A stretch of 64,000 nucleotides of DNA from assembly GCA_964228885.1 (NCBI GenBank), contig CAXRCG010000121.1, forward strand, positions 1 to 64,000. The letters run 5' to 3'. Shown here piece by piece: positions 43,484-52,544 of the stretch. A program made the position numbers and the translations under genes. The stretch's first letter is position 1. Each line of letters begins with the position of its first letter. The notes beneath the pieces are model-generated. The model had not been told where the DNA came from. It saw only the letters and a program-made list of their open reading frames with translations, and searched no databases. Source of the stretch: UBA4582 sp964228885. GTDB taxonomy: Bacteria > Pseudomonadota > Gammaproteobacteria > Pseudomonadales > Azotimanducaceae.

Positions 43484-44514
43484 GTTCAACACTGGTCGTC
43501 GGTCCATCTTGGGTGGGTGATATGATCATGGCGCAGACGCTATTCAAGCGTTTGAAGTCACGGAATGCTGACCAGCGGATTGATGTGCTTGCGCCGAGAG
43601 CGAGTCTGCCGATGGCCAGTCGAATGGCTGAGGTCTCTGGAATATTTGAGTTCGATGTCAGTCATGGAGAGCTTGGTCTTGCCTATCGACGGTCGCTGGC
43701 AAAAAAACTTTCAACAAGCGGCTACGACCGAGCCATTGTGCTACCTAATTCGCTCAAGTCAGCGCTAGTACCTTTTTTTGCAGGTATACCTACGCGTACC
43801 GGTTTTAGAGGTGAGTATCGATATGGGTTGATCAATGACATGCGCCTGTTGGACAAGCGACGTATGCCCCGAATGATCGATCGGTTTGCTGCGTTGTCTG
43901 CGCTTGACTCGTCAGAGGTCGAGCCGCCAGATTTTTCCGAATATCCAGTTTTGAAGGTAGATATCGACCAGCGTGAACGTCTGCTTGGCCAGTTCAATCT
44001 AAAGACTCGGCGACCAGTTGTCGGACTTTGTCCCGGAGCAGAATTTGGCGAGGCTAAACGTTGGCCGGAGCGGCACTATGCGGTGCTTGCTGCCAAGCTG
44101 GTTGAGAAGGGGGCAGAAGTATGGATTTTTGGAGGTGCTGCCGATAAGCCAGTTGGACGTGCGATTGTTGACTTTGCTTCCTTGGCTGCTCGCAATCACA
44201 TTGCTGACCTAACCGGCAAGACTTCGCTAATTGATGTCGTTGACCTGATGGGTCAATGCGCCTGCGTTGTGTCTAACGATTCTGGTTTGATGCATGTATC
44301 AGCAGCAATTGGTTGTCACACAATTGTACTTTACGGCTCTACTTCACCTGACTTTACGCCGCCCCTGACCGAGCGGGTTGATATCGCGAACTTGTCGCTT
44401 GATTGTAGTCCCTGTTTTAAGCGATCTTGCCCGTTGGGGCATATGGATTGCCTGAATAATTTGCACCCGGCGCGAGTGTTAGCGCTGGTCACACCGATCA
44501 TTGAGGCGAGTTGA
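43480..44514 (+). CDS. waaF: ADP-heptose:LPS heptosyltransferase II
   Basis: A 344-residue GT9 glycosyltransferase that adds the second L-glycero-D-manno-heptose to the LPS inner core. The start LVVGPSWVGDMIMAQTLFKR is diagnostic for WaaF, and the donor site reads GAEFGEAKRWPERHYAVLA with VSNDSGLMHVSAAIGC later. The start codon is TTG overlapping the ilvE stop (TTGA), supported by the exact family N-terminus. It works at the cytoplasmic face of the inner membrane. waaC follows immediately. Confidence 0.96.
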   Translation: MSSTLVVGPSWVGDMIMAQTLFKRLKSRNADQRIDVLAPRASLPMASRMAEVSGIFEFDVSHGELGLAYRRSLAKKLSTSGYDRAIVLPNSLKSALVPFFAGIPTRTGFRGEYRYGLINDMRLLDKRRMPRMIDRFAALSALDSSEVEPPDFSEYPVLKVDIDQRERLLGQFNLKTRRPVVGLCPGAEFGEAKRWPERHYAVLAAKLVEKGAEVWIFGGAADKPVGRAIVDFASLAARNHIADLTGKTSLIDVVDLMGQCACVVSNDSGLMHVSAAIGCHTIVLYGSTSPDFTPPLTERVDIANLSLDCSPCFKRSCPLGHMDCLNNLHPARVLALVTPIIEAS

Positions 44515-44518
44515 CTTT

Positions 44519-45544
44519 ATGAGAGTGCTGGTAATCAAAACTTCATCCCTCGGTGATGTTATTCATGCGCTTCCTGCAGTTACCGATGCAACAACTATCA
44601 GGAGAGATCTGCGTATCGACTGGGTGGTTGAAGAAGCCTTTGCGGAAATACCGGCAATGCACCCGGCAGTAGAACGCGTCATTCCAGTTTCTATTAGACG
44701 TTGGCGGGATAACTGGATAAAAAATTTTATGGAGCTGGCCGCTTTTATTGTCGATCTGAGAAAGCAGCGATATGATCTTATTGTCGATGCTCAGGGGTTG
44801 GTTAAAAGCGCCATTATTGCTTCGTTAGCAAAAGGTCCTGTTGCCGGGTTTGATGAAGAAAGCGCAAAAGAAAGTGTTGTCAGTCGCTTTTATTTAGATC
44901 GCCTAAACATTAATCGAGCCATGCATGCGGTAGAAAGATTGAGAACGTTGTTTGCCTATTCGCTGGGTTATGAATTAAGCGAATCATCGCCCGTGTTTGG
45001 ATTGTCGTGGGACCGGCCCCAGAAAAAACAATTGCTTTTCCTTCATGGCACGACTTGGGAGTCGAAGCTATGGCCGGTTGAATACTGGAAACAACTCGTA
45101 AACCTGGCCGATAGGGGTGGGTACGAAATCGCGATGACGTATGGCAATCAAATTGAACTTGAGCGGGCAACAGAAATTGCAGAAGCTTCAACCCGAGCCA
45201 GGGTGCTTCCGCCAATGGATTTGTCCGGCATCGCTGAGGTGATTGCTGAAAGTAGTGGTGTTGTGGCAGTTGATACAGGACTTGGTCATCTAGCGAATGC
45301 TCTGAATAAACCAGTGATCGCCTTGTATAGTGCAACCAGTCCTGAGTTGACGGGGCCCTGCGGTACTAACCAGAAAGTCATTGCGAGTAGTCGTCTTGGT
45401 TGCGTACCCTGTCTCCGACGTGAATGTCAGTATCAGTCTGGCAAACTTAATGAACGTCATCCCCCCTGTTTTTCTGATAGCACGCCAGAGCTAGTGTTTG
45501 AAGGTTTACAGGCGTTGATGCGAGCAGGGGAAATTGACACATGA
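44519..45544 (+). CDS. waaC: ADP-heptose:LPS heptosyltransferase I
   Basis: About 341 residues, GT9, adding the first heptose to Kdo. MRVLVIKTSSLGDVIHALPA is the WaaC signature start, and IDWVVEEAFAEIP and VDTGLGHLANALNKPVIAL follow the family. The frame is open from a TTG at 44501, but ATG 44519 gives the exact family N-terminus. It begins 4 bases after the waaF stop and overlaps the next gene by 4 bases (ATGA). Confidence 0.96.
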   Translation: MRVLVIKTSSLGDVIHALPAVTDATTIRRDLRIDWVVEEAFAEIPAMHPAVERVIPVSIRRWRDNWIKNFMELAAFIVDLRKQRYDLIVDAQGLVKSAIIASLAKGPVAGFDEESAKESVVSRFYLDRLNINRAMHAVERLRTLFAYSLGYELSESSPVFGLSWDRPQKKQLLFLHGTTWESKLWPVEYWKQLVNLADRGGYEIAMTYGNQIELERATEIAEASTRARVLPPMDLSGIAEVIAESSGVVAVDTGLGHLANALNKPVIALYSATSPELTGPCGTNQKVIASSRLGCVPCLRRECQYQSGKLNERHPPCFSDSTPELVFEGLQALMRAGEIDT

Positions 45545-46398
45545 GTCGTGCGAATCTTTCAGATGCAGAAGACGGGCAACGGCCCGAAAATGGCGCCGCG
45601 TTTGTCGCGGCGGAGCTGAAAAAGCTCGCATCAGGGCCTGAAGAGCTGTTTCCTGCACTTGATGCGCTTGAGGGTGAGGAGTATCGGAGAGTTAAAACCA
45701 GAAGAACTTTTCGTTTTGACTTGTCCGATCAACGGTATTTCGCCAAGTTGCATTACGGGGTCGGGTGGATAGAAATATTGAAAAATCTAGTGCAGTTCAA
45801 GTTGCCCGTTATCGGTGCAAGTAACGAGCGTGAAGCACTACAGCTGCTTGAACAGCGCGGCGTCCCTGTACCAACTGTTGTCGGCTTCTCAAGCAGTGGC
45901 TCCAATCCGGCGACCCGTAAGTCAAGCATTGTCACGAAATCCCTGCTAAATACCTTGAGTCTCGAGGATTGCTGTCGGCAAAAGCTGGTTAATGTTTCGA
46001 GGAAGTATAATTTAATACCCAAGGTTGCCCAGCTCACTCGCCAAATGCATGAAGCCGGTGTAAATCACCGAGATTGTTATATCTGTCATTTTCATCTCCA
46101 GCTTGAGGATAAAGACCAGAAAGAACCGACGCTTTACGTTATCGACTTGCATAGAGCTCAGATCAGAAAGCACACACCGACGCGTTGGCGGGTCAAAGAT
46201 GTTGGAAGTTTGTTGTTCTCTGCCGTCGAGGAGAACGCCTTGAAGGTTTCTGATTTGTTCAGGTTCATGCGAGCATACTCGAACAAGCCACTACGACAAA
46301 CGTTATCAGAAGACCATGTGTTTTGGAGCAAAGTATTGGTCCGGGCTCAGAAGTTGTACCTGAAGAATCACTCACAGCTATCCCCTTTGCTGATGTAG
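45541..46398 (+). CDS. waaP: LPS core heptose(I) kinase RfaP/WaaP
   Basis: A 285-residue WaaP-family kinase that phosphorylates heptose I of the inner core, adding charge needed for outer-membrane stability. The catalytic loop GVNHRDCYICHFHL (near residue 172-185) is nearly identical to the family consensus, and the metal Asp follows in YVIDLHRAQIRKHTPTRW. A leader of about 35 residues precedes the kinase fold, longer than in E. coli WaaP. The gene is coupled to waaC by ATGA overlap and followed after 16 bases by a second kinase. Confidence 0.94.
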   Translation: MSRANLSDAEDGQRPENGAAFVAAELKKLASGPEELFPALDALEGEEYRRVKTRRTFRFDLSDQRYFAKLHYGVGWIEILKNLVQFKLPVIGASNEREALQLLEQRGVPVPTVVGFSSSGSNPATRKSSIVTKSLLNTLSLEDCCRQKLVNVSRKYNLIPKVAQLTRQMHEAGVNHRDCYICHFHLQLEDKDQKEPTLYVIDLHRAQIRKHTPTRWRVKDVGSLLFSAVEENALKVSDLFRFMRAYSNKPLRQTLSEDHVFWSKVLVRAQKLYLKNHSQLSPLLM

Positions 46399-46414
46399 TT
46401 CAAACAGGAAAATC

Positions 46415-47155
46415 ATGAAGGATATTTGGCAACTTTCCGACCCCTCAAAGCTAGAAGCTGAACACTTTGAAAGTCTCGAACATGTGCTTGGCATTGAAGG
46501 AGAACAAATAAATACCTCTGATATGAGTACGCTCGTTCGAGTAAAAGTGGGTGAGTCGAAATATTATATTAAAAAATATCATCGGGGCGGCAGATATTTT
46601 CGACGCCGACTTGGTCGATCGCGGGTCCGGGCAGAGTGGGAGAATAGCGATTATTTTAGGCGGATAGGTGTTCCCACGACCCGATTGGTGGCTTTTGGGG
46701 AGCGCCGAAAATCGTTTGGTGACCGAATAGGAGCGTTGGTCATAGAAGAGCTGGAAAATGTGGAAGATATCGCTGTGGTGCTGAAAAATGGGCATCACAT
46801 GCTGCAAAATAAGTCATGGCTTGGAGGTGTGACGCTGAAAATCGCAAAATACACAGCAATGTTACACGATAAGGGGTTCGTCCACGGTGACCTTAAATTG
46901 CGGAATATACTGGTCAATTTCGCTCAGGATCCTGAAGTTTATATCATTGACTGCCCCGATGGTTCGATAAAAAGCGGGTTGCTTTTTGAACGAGGTGTTG
47001 TCAAGGATATGGCTTGTCTGGATCGGACAGCGAAAAAGTTTCTTTCCAGGACTCAGAGACTAAAGTTTTACAAAGACTACAAAAAAGTAGACAAGCTTAG
47101 TGTCGATGATAAACGTATGATTAAGCGTGTGCTCGCATTTTTCAAAGGTCGATAG
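46415..47155 (+). CDS. LPS kinase, Kdo/WaaP-InaA family
   Basis: A 246-residue protein kinase-like LPS kinase. Visible elements: KYYIKKYHRGGRYFRRRLGR (ATP lysine region), WENSDYFRRIGVPTTRLVAF, and the catalytic loop FVHGDLKLRNILV near residue 154-166, followed by VYIIDCPDG where the metal Asp is expected. In P. aeruginosa this position is held by the waaP-adjacent kinases PA5008/PA5007 (WapP/WapQ), so a heptose II kinase role is plausible. It follows waaP by 16 bases in the same operon. Confidence 0.85.
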   Translation: MKDIWQLSDPSKLEAEHFESLEHVLGIEGEQINTSDMSTLVRVKVGESKYYIKKYHRGGRYFRRRLGRSRVRAEWENSDYFRRIGVPTTRLVAFGERRKSFGDRIGALVIEELENVEDIAVVLKNGHHMLQNKSWLGGVTLKIAKYTAMLHDKGFVHGDLKLRNILVNFAQDPEVYIIDCPDGSIKSGLLFERGVVKDMACLDRTAKKFLSRTQRLKFYKDYKKVDKLSVDDKRMIKRVLAFFKGR

Positions 47156-47321
47156 AGCTGAAAGACTGCATTGGATGGCAAAGTTTTTGGCGATAAATCA
47201 ACGCCAGTATTTCCCTGACAAACAAAACCCGTCATCGCCATTTTTTCGTTAGTTGAAAGCTCTTTCTGCTCGCAGAGACGGATGTGGATTGCTGCGCAGA
47301 AAGACGCTTAAGCGCGTGACA

Positions 47322-47349
47322 TTGCAAAATATAGGTTTTGCAGTAGAAT
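47322..47349 (+). promoter_or_regulatory. sigma-70-like promoter with overlapping palindrome
   Basis: TTGCAA (47322-47327), a 16-base spacer and TAGAAT (47344-47349) make a reasonable promoter. A perfect dyad, TGCAAAA-N6-TTTTGCA (47323-47342), covers the -35 and spacer, where a repressor would block polymerase. It reads into the small Cys-motif protein gene. The dyad does not match the Fur consensus. Confidence 0.5.
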
Positions 47350-47355
47350 AAAAGT

Positions 47356-47670
47356 GTGCGAAAGTTGGAGAGAACGCTAAAATTTACGTCTGATAATAAG
47401 GTATCGCCCCCGCGGTGCGTTATGTTGGGTGTGCTGCTCGCTTTTTTTGTTTTCCAAGTGACCGAGGCTCAGTATTCTCATGCTGAACTTGTCCAAATCG
47501 AAAACTGTCCCGTATGTTTGCATGGAAGTGACGATCCAGTAATCGCAACAGCCAACTTATCTTTACCTAAAACTGCATTTCTCCATGATGACTATGCAAT
47601 TGCTTCGACCCGGGGCATGGTTTCTTTTGTTGTCTTTGATAGGCTCAGCCGAGCACCGCCGCTCTCTTAA
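47356..47670 (+). CDS. small secreted/membrane protein with NCPVC motif
   Basis: A 104-residue frame from GTG 47356; ATG 47422 (MLGVLLAFFVFQVTEAQYSH) is an equally good start and leaves a normal signal peptide of about 17 residues. The predicted transcription start lies almost on the GTG, which favours the ATG. The mature part is short with a CxxC-His motif (ENCPVCLHGSD) and ends DRLSRAPPLS, resembling short DUF2946-like proteins often seen with copper or other metal-transport genes. I do not see a metal transporter nearby. Placed inside the LPS kinase cluster but with its own promoter, it looks like an insertion into the block. Confidence 0.6.
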   Translation: MRKLERTLKFTSDNKVSPPRCVMLGVLLAFFVFQVTEAQYSHAELVQIENCPVCLHGSDDPVIATANLSLPKTAFLHDDYAIASTRGMVSFVVFDRLSRAPPLS

Positions 47671-48069
47671 AGTCATTAAGAAAAATGTGGAAGACACGGG
47701 AAACGCTTACAGTCTGTATTTTGATTTCTAGAAAAAGAGACAGATCATGAAACATTTACCCTTAACCATTATCAGTGGACTACTAGCTGCTATGTAACCG
47801 GGTGCTGACCGCATCCAACAGAAACTTTCAAACATATCAGAGACATCTAGTAATTATTTAATGTCTCGCTTGAATTACGAGATCTTTATGATCGACAGAA
47901 GTCGAACTAACATTGTCTACCACGAATGTGGAGATTATGCTTATTTAAAGGGGTTTTTTCCTGCAATTAAGGCTGAAGCTGCAGGTTAAATGGTAAAAGC
48001 CGCGCGGACGGAACCGCAGCTATTCAACGAATAGTAAATCGAACTGGCAAAGGATGTGATTTAACTGGT
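47671..48069. other. 399-base region holding the interrupted frame
   Basis: Between the NCPVC gene and the two-domain kinase gene. Apart from the interrupted frame at 47747-47989, I see no gene or RNA. Just upstream of the kinase start the sequence AAGGATGTG could serve in translation. Confidence 0.4.
47747..47989 (+). pseudogene. 80-codon secreted-looking frame interrupted by one TAA
   Basis: ATG 47747 (after a weak GAGA) opens MKHLPLTIISGLLAAM, a signal-peptide-like start, then TAA at 47795-47797. The same frame continues without another stop for 63 codons (PGADRIQQKLSNISETSSNY ... IKAEAAG) to TAA at 47987. A single change (for example from CAA) would restore an intact 80-residue small secreted protein. 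It is either a recent pseudogene or coincidence; an open run of 63 codons is expected by chance about 5% of the time. The product is not recognised. Its neighbour upstream is the NCPVC protein. Confidence 0.4.
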
Positions 48070-49521
48070 ATGGAAACTGTTGATCCCAAAAGACTAATTT
48101 TGATGGGCAGGGCTGTAGAAGCCCCGTTTCGCATGGAAGTGGCTAGATCGGGAAAGGCCGCACCGCTCATATGTAAACAAATATTCAGATTACTGCCGGG
48201 CAAGAGGATTGTTGCACTCGCAGAATTTGAAGGAAAAGATGTGCTCGTCAAGATCTTTCTAGGCCGAATGGCGACAAGAAATAAGGATCGAGAACTTGCG
48301 GGAGTTCGTCTTATCGCAGACGCCGACGTCAGAACACCGGCGCTTCTTTGGCAAGGCAGAAGTGCATGCGGTCATAGTGACATTCTTGCCTTTGAATACC
48401 TGCCGGACGCGATTGGTCTGTTTGATCGCTGGCGCGAGGCGACTGGCGATGATGAGCGGGTCGATATTCTTACACGGGCAATGATAGACATTGCGCGCTT
48501 ACATCAAAAAGGCATCGTCCAGGAAGATATTCATCTTGCGAACTTCCTGTCGTCCAAAGGGCGCCTGTTTACTATCGACGGCGGAGGTGTCAGCCGAATA
48601 ACCAAAGGGGCATTACCGGTTGGTTTCAGCCTGCACAACCTGGGTTGGTTTTTTGCGCAGTTCTATCCAAGGTTTGATGACTTCGTGAGTATTGTATTAC
48701 CGGTCTATGAGGCGCAGAGAAGCTGGGATGCGGACGAGAGAAGGACTAAATTGCTGCAACGCGAGGTAGTGAAGAATAGAGAAAGTCGCAAGAAAGACTA
48801 TCTGGATAAGGTTTTTAGAGACTGTACTCGGTTTGCTTGCGAAAAGCGTTTCGATCGCTACCAGGTATGCGAAAGAAGCGCGCTTGATGAAGATTTGTTG
48901 CCGATTCTTAGTGATCCGGATTATCACATGGCACAGGGGGATGTGCTCAAGGATGGAAGGTCCGCAACAGTTGCTTTGGTTAAAACCGATAATCGATCGT
49001 TGGTGATCAAGAGATATAATCTCAAAGGGCTGGGGCACGCTATTCGTCGAGCTTTTCGCAAGAGCAGAGCTTGGACAGCTTGGTCGAACGCTTATCGAAT
49101 GGAATTTTTGGGTATTCGCTCGCTTAAACCTATCGCGATGATAGAGAACCGCGTTGGTGCTATTCGGGGCACCGCGTATCTGATTACTGAATATATCGAG
49201 GGTGTTGACGCGCTAGAATGTTTAAGAAACACCAAAAAGCCAAACGGAGAGCTCGAGGCGCTTGCTGGTATTTTACATGAACTTTCCGAAAGCAAGATTT
49301 CCCACGGTGATCTAAAAGCGACCAATTTCCTAATGGCAGAAGGGGGCCCTGTTATCATCGACCTCGATGCTATGCGCGAGCACAAAACTCAAGCAAGTTT
49401 TCATCGGGCATTTAACAAGGATATCGACAGGTTTATGCAAAATTGGAACGATCAACCTGAAGTTGCGAGCCAGTTTAAGGGTTTGTTGAGGCAGGTTAAC
49501 GTCGCGGCACAGACTGAATAG
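48070..49521 (+). CDS. two-domain LPS kinase-like protein (PA5006-like)
   Basis: A 483-residue protein with two kinase-like modules. In the first, the catalytic loop reads GIVQEDIHLANFL (near residue 146-158): the usual HxD His is Gln and the loop is shifted to QED, while the metal-binding Asp is kept in LFTIDGGGV. In the second, SHGDLKATNFL (near residue 411) and PVIIDLDAM are canonical. This suggests one regulatory or altered domain and one active domain. P. aeruginosa has a similar protein at the same place in its core cluster. It probably phosphorylates inner-core heptose. The start is ATG 48070. Confidence 0.82.
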   Translation: METVDPKRLILMGRAVEAPFRMEVARSGKAAPLICKQIFRLLPGKRIVALAEFEGKDVLVKIFLGRMATRNKDRELAGVRLIADADVRTPALLWQGRSACGHSDILAFEYLPDAIGLFDRWREATGDDERVDILTRAMIDIARLHQKGIVQEDIHLANFLSSKGRLFTIDGGGVSRITKGALPVGFSLHNLGWFFAQFYPRFDDFVSIVLPVYEAQRSWDADERRTKLLQREVVKNRESRKKDYLDKVFRDCTRFACEKRFDRYQVCERSALDEDLLPILSDPDYHMAQGDVLKDGRSATVALVKTDNRSLVIKRYNLKGLGHAIRRAFRKSRAWTAWSNAYRMEFLGIRSLKPIAMIENRVGAIRGTAYLITEYIEGVDALECLRNTKKPNGELEALAGILHELSESKISHGDLKATNFLMAEGGPVIIDLDAMREHKTQASFHRAFNKDIDRFMQNWNDQPEVASQFKGLLRQVNVAAQTE

Positions 49522-49584
49522 TGCAGACGCGCAAGCGTCAATAAGTTAACATAGTACCTGTTTGTTTCTTTACGGATATCTGTA

Positions 49585-51324
49585 GTGTCCTTAATCATTC
49601 TCGGATTGTCTGGCGCATTAAGCCATGATCCTGCCGCTGCACTTTATATCGATGGAAAACTCGTCGCAGCGGTTGAGGAAGAGAGGTTAATACGAAGAAA
49701 ACATGCCACTCACCGGATGCCGGTCGAAGCTGCTAGATTCTGTCTGGAATACGCTGGTATAAAGCCCTCTGATATCGATATTGTCGCTTTGCCTTACGCT
49801 GAAATCAGTTTGCTTTCCCCGGCACGATGGCATTACGCAAAAAGATACTGGTATGCTCCTGACCGAGTTTTCGATGTGTTGTTTAATGGTAATCGTCGAT
49901 ACCGGAGATACATTCGCCGAGTTCGGGAGTTACTCGAGGCCATTAATGTTGATTGGCGTCAGGTTGAGTTTGATTCCATTGAGCATCATTTTGCGCATGC
50001 AAGCAGTGCTTACCATCTAAGCGGCTTTAAAGAAAAGACGGCGATTCTCGGTATCGATGGCAAAGGCGAGTACGCCACAACCTTCTTTGGCTATGGCGAG
50101 CATGGTGTAATCCACAAGATCAAAGAGTTTTATGATCCTGACTCATTAGGGCAGCTTTACGCATCTTTCACGGAATATCTCGGGTTCGAGATGCTTGATG
50201 GCGAATATAAAGTGATGGGTATGGCCCCGTACGGAGATGCTGAGCTCTACGATTTGTCCAGGCTGATCGAATTTGATGGCAAAGAGATCAGGGTTGACAC
50301 AAAACTTGTTAACACCGTTGGCCTTCGTAGATACAAGGAAGGCGGCAAGGGTTTTTTCTTCAGTCAAGCCCTAGTCGACTGGTTAGGGCCAAGACGAAAA
50401 GGTGATATCGCCGATGACCCCTATGTCCATTATGCAGCCGCGTTACAACAAATTTTTGAGACTGTTTCTTTAAAATTGATTGACCACTATCTTGGCGACA
50501 TATTGAGAGAAACAGGAAAATTGGCGTTTGCTGGCGGCGGCGCTCTGAATGTGAGACTGAATCAAAAAATACTTGAATTGCCCTATGTAGATGAACTATT
50601 TGTCCAACCTGCGGCTAACGATTCAGGTACGTCTGTTGGTGCTGCAGCTTACGCGAGTTGGAAAAGAGGCGTCGAACCTGAGAGGCTGAAGCATGTCTAT
50701 TTAGGACCAGACTTCACGAATGAAAGCTGTGTTCAAGCCTGTGAAGCTCATCCTGAAAACCCCCAGTTTGAAGTATTAGAAGACGTAGTAGAGAAGGCTG
50801 CTGAACTCATTGCTGAGGGAAATCCTATAGGCTGGTTTCAGGGGCGAATGGAATTTGGGCCTAGGGCGCTTGGTGGTAGAAGTATCTTGGGTAGAGCGGA
50901 CCAGCTTGGGATTGCGGACAAGATTAACAGCCAGATAAAGTTTAGAGAGCGATGGCGACCCTTTTGTCCCAGCGTGCTGGATTCGATCGCTGAGGAAGTG
51001 ATTGAATCAGACCATCAGGCGGATTTTATGACGATCACTTTTAACGTGGCCGACGAGTGGAAAGAAAAGATGCCTGAGGTTGTTCATAAAGATGGAAGCG
51101 CGAGGGTTCAGATTGTGCATGCCGAGACCAATCCGAAGTATCATTCTTTGCTTACGAAGCTTCAGGGGATTACCGGAAATGGCGTTGTGTTGAACACGTC
51201 GCTCAACCGACGTGGTGAACCTATGGTTTGTAGTCCGAGGGATGCGCTGGAAATGTTTTTTGGTTCTGATCTCCAATACATGGTGCTTGAAGATCTGTTA
51301 GTGACCAAAAATCGGGCATCATAG
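49585..51324 (+). CDS. carbamoyltransferase (NodU/CmcH family), LPS core
   Basis: A 579-residue carbamoyltransferase. The N-terminal part (residues about 1-350) is the Kae1-like domain that makes carbamoyl-adenylate, with LGLSGALSHDPAAALYIDGK at the start and EHHFAHASSAYHLSGF as metal-binding His motif; LAFAGGGALNVRLNQKI follows. The C-terminal YrdC-like half contains WFQGRMEFGPRALGGRSIL. In P. aeruginosa the homologous gene at this position (PA5005, wapO) carbamoylates heptose II of the core. The start is GTG 49585. The next gene starts on the last base of its stop codon. Confidence 0.93.
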   Translation: MSLIILGLSGALSHDPAAALYIDGKLVAAVEEERLIRRKHATHRMPVEAARFCLEYAGIKPSDIDIVALPYAEISLLSPARWHYAKRYWYAPDRVFDVLFNGNRRYRRYIRRVRELLEAINVDWRQVEFDSIEHHFAHASSAYHLSGFKEKTAILGIDGKGEYATTFFGYGEHGVIHKIKEFYDPDSLGQLYASFTEYLGFEMLDGEYKVMGMAPYGDAELYDLSRLIEFDGKEIRVDTKLVNTVGLRRYKEGGKGFFFSQALVDWLGPRRKGDIADDPYVHYAAALQQIFETVSLKLIDHYLGDILRETGKLAFAGGGALNVRLNQKILELPYVDELFVQPAANDSGTSVGAAAYASWKRGVEPERLKHVYLGPDFTNESCVQACEAHPENPQFEVLEDVVEKAAELIAEGNPIGWFQGRMEFGPRALGGRSILGRADQLGIADKINSQIKFRERWRPFCPSVLDSIAEEVIESDHQADFMTITFNVADEWKEKMPEVVHKDGSARVQIVHAETNPKYHSLLTKLQGITGNGVVLNTSLNRRGEPMVCSPRDALEMFFGSDLQYMVLEDLLVTKNRAS

Positions 51325-52484
51325 TGAGCTCGGAATCCCGTTTTGGCGCGGGCCTGAAAGTGATTCAGATTTGTCATGATTATGAGGGGCCGTTTCAGAC
51401 GATATGTAGACAATACAACGCTGCTTTTGAGAACGCGCATGTCACGACGTTGTATCTCAGAGGTAAGCCGGATGAGGATGTTGTCATACAGACCGGTGGT
51501 AACGAGGTTGTCTTTCTTGACCAAGGTAAGGGTGCACTGAGCGGTATCAAGTGGACGACGATTTTTCGTATTTACCGCCTGTTTAGACGATCATCGTTTG
51601 ATTTAGCGATCGCTCACCGCTACAAGTCTATTTACCTAGCTGGCTTGATGAGCTACTTTTTTCACCTGAATCTTGTTTTGGCTGTTGCCCATGAACATAA
51701 GGTTTTTAAACGAATTACTCGTTCACTCTTCCTAACGTTTTGGCGAAAGCAAATCGTGGTGCTTGGCGTATCAGCGTCAGTGACGCAAGATGTAGAATCT
51801 TGCTGCCCCGGTTTAAGAGATCAGGGCCGACTTTACACTCTAAGTAATGCCATCGACTTGAATCAGAAAGCGCGACTTAAGAGTCGGGCCGAGGCAAGAG
51901 AGCAATTGGGTCTGCACCCGAATGATTTTCTGTTAGGCACAGTGGGAAGGCTTGTTGTTAAGAAAAACCATAGGCTATTGTTAAACGCATTTGCTAAATC
52001 AGAAGTTCCCGAAGGTACAAAACTATTACTTATTGGCTCAGGCCCAGAGGAAAAGAGCCTGAGGAAACTTGCTAACAAACTGTCGATAGAGAACCAGCTT
52101 GTATTTCTCGGTCATGTGCCAGAGGCATATCGGTATTTACCTGCGCTCGATGTTTTTGTCTTCTCTTCGGGGGAAGCAGAGGCTTTTGGTATTGTGTTAC
52201 TTGAAGCGATGCTGGCGGAAACGCCGCTAATCTGTTCAAACGCAAGTGGACCTGCAGAAGTAGTGAGAGATACAGGTTGGCTTTTTGATCTCGATAGCGT
52301 CGATGACCTATCCAAGATGATCTCCAAGTTAGTCTCGATGTCCGAGAATGATCGCCGAGCGAGGACTACCAGCGCATTGGCGCGGGTCGAAACCGAATAT
52401 AGCGATGAAAGGTTCCGCAGAAATTTTTGGAGTCTCAAACCGATGATGGAACTACCGCAACCCGAGCATGTCTCATCGTCATAA
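51324..52484 (+). CDS. GT4-family glycosyltransferase (LPS core)
   Basis: A 386-residue GT-B glycosyltransferase. The C-terminal donor domain is clear: FLLGTVGRLVVKKNHRLLL, LIGSGPEEKSLRKLA and FVFSSGEAEAFGIVLLEAM, with the EX7E motif at the end of the latter. It begins at GTG 51324, sharing one base with the carbamoyltransferase stop (TAGTG). By synteny it corresponds to PA5004 (WapH) of P. aeruginosa, which extends the outer core; sugar and acceptor are not evident here. No waaG homologue is found between waaC and waaP, unlike Pseudomonas. Confidence 0.9.
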   Translation: MSSESRFGAGLKVIQICHDYEGPFQTICRQYNAAFENAHVTTLYLRGKPDEDVVIQTGGNEVVFLDQGKGALSGIKWTTIFRIYRLFRRSSFDLAIAHRYKSIYLAGLMSYFFHLNLVLAVAHEHKVFKRITRSLFLTFWRKQIVVLGVSASVTQDVESCCPGLRDQGRLYTLSNAIDLNQKARLKSRAEAREQLGLHPNDFLLGTVGRLVVKKNHRLLLNAFAKSEVPEGTKLLLIGSGPEEKSLRKLANKLSIENQLVFLGHVPEAYRYLPALDVFVFSSGEAEAFGIVLLEAMLAETPLICSNASGPAEVVRDTGWLFDLDSVDDLSKMISKLVSMSENDRRARTTSALARVETEYSDERFRRNFWSLKPMMELPQPEHVSSS

Positions 52485-52544
52485 CCCAAGCTAATATATT
52501 ATTAGCGTGTTTGCGTCATTCACTAACCCATAGAGAAAAACAGA

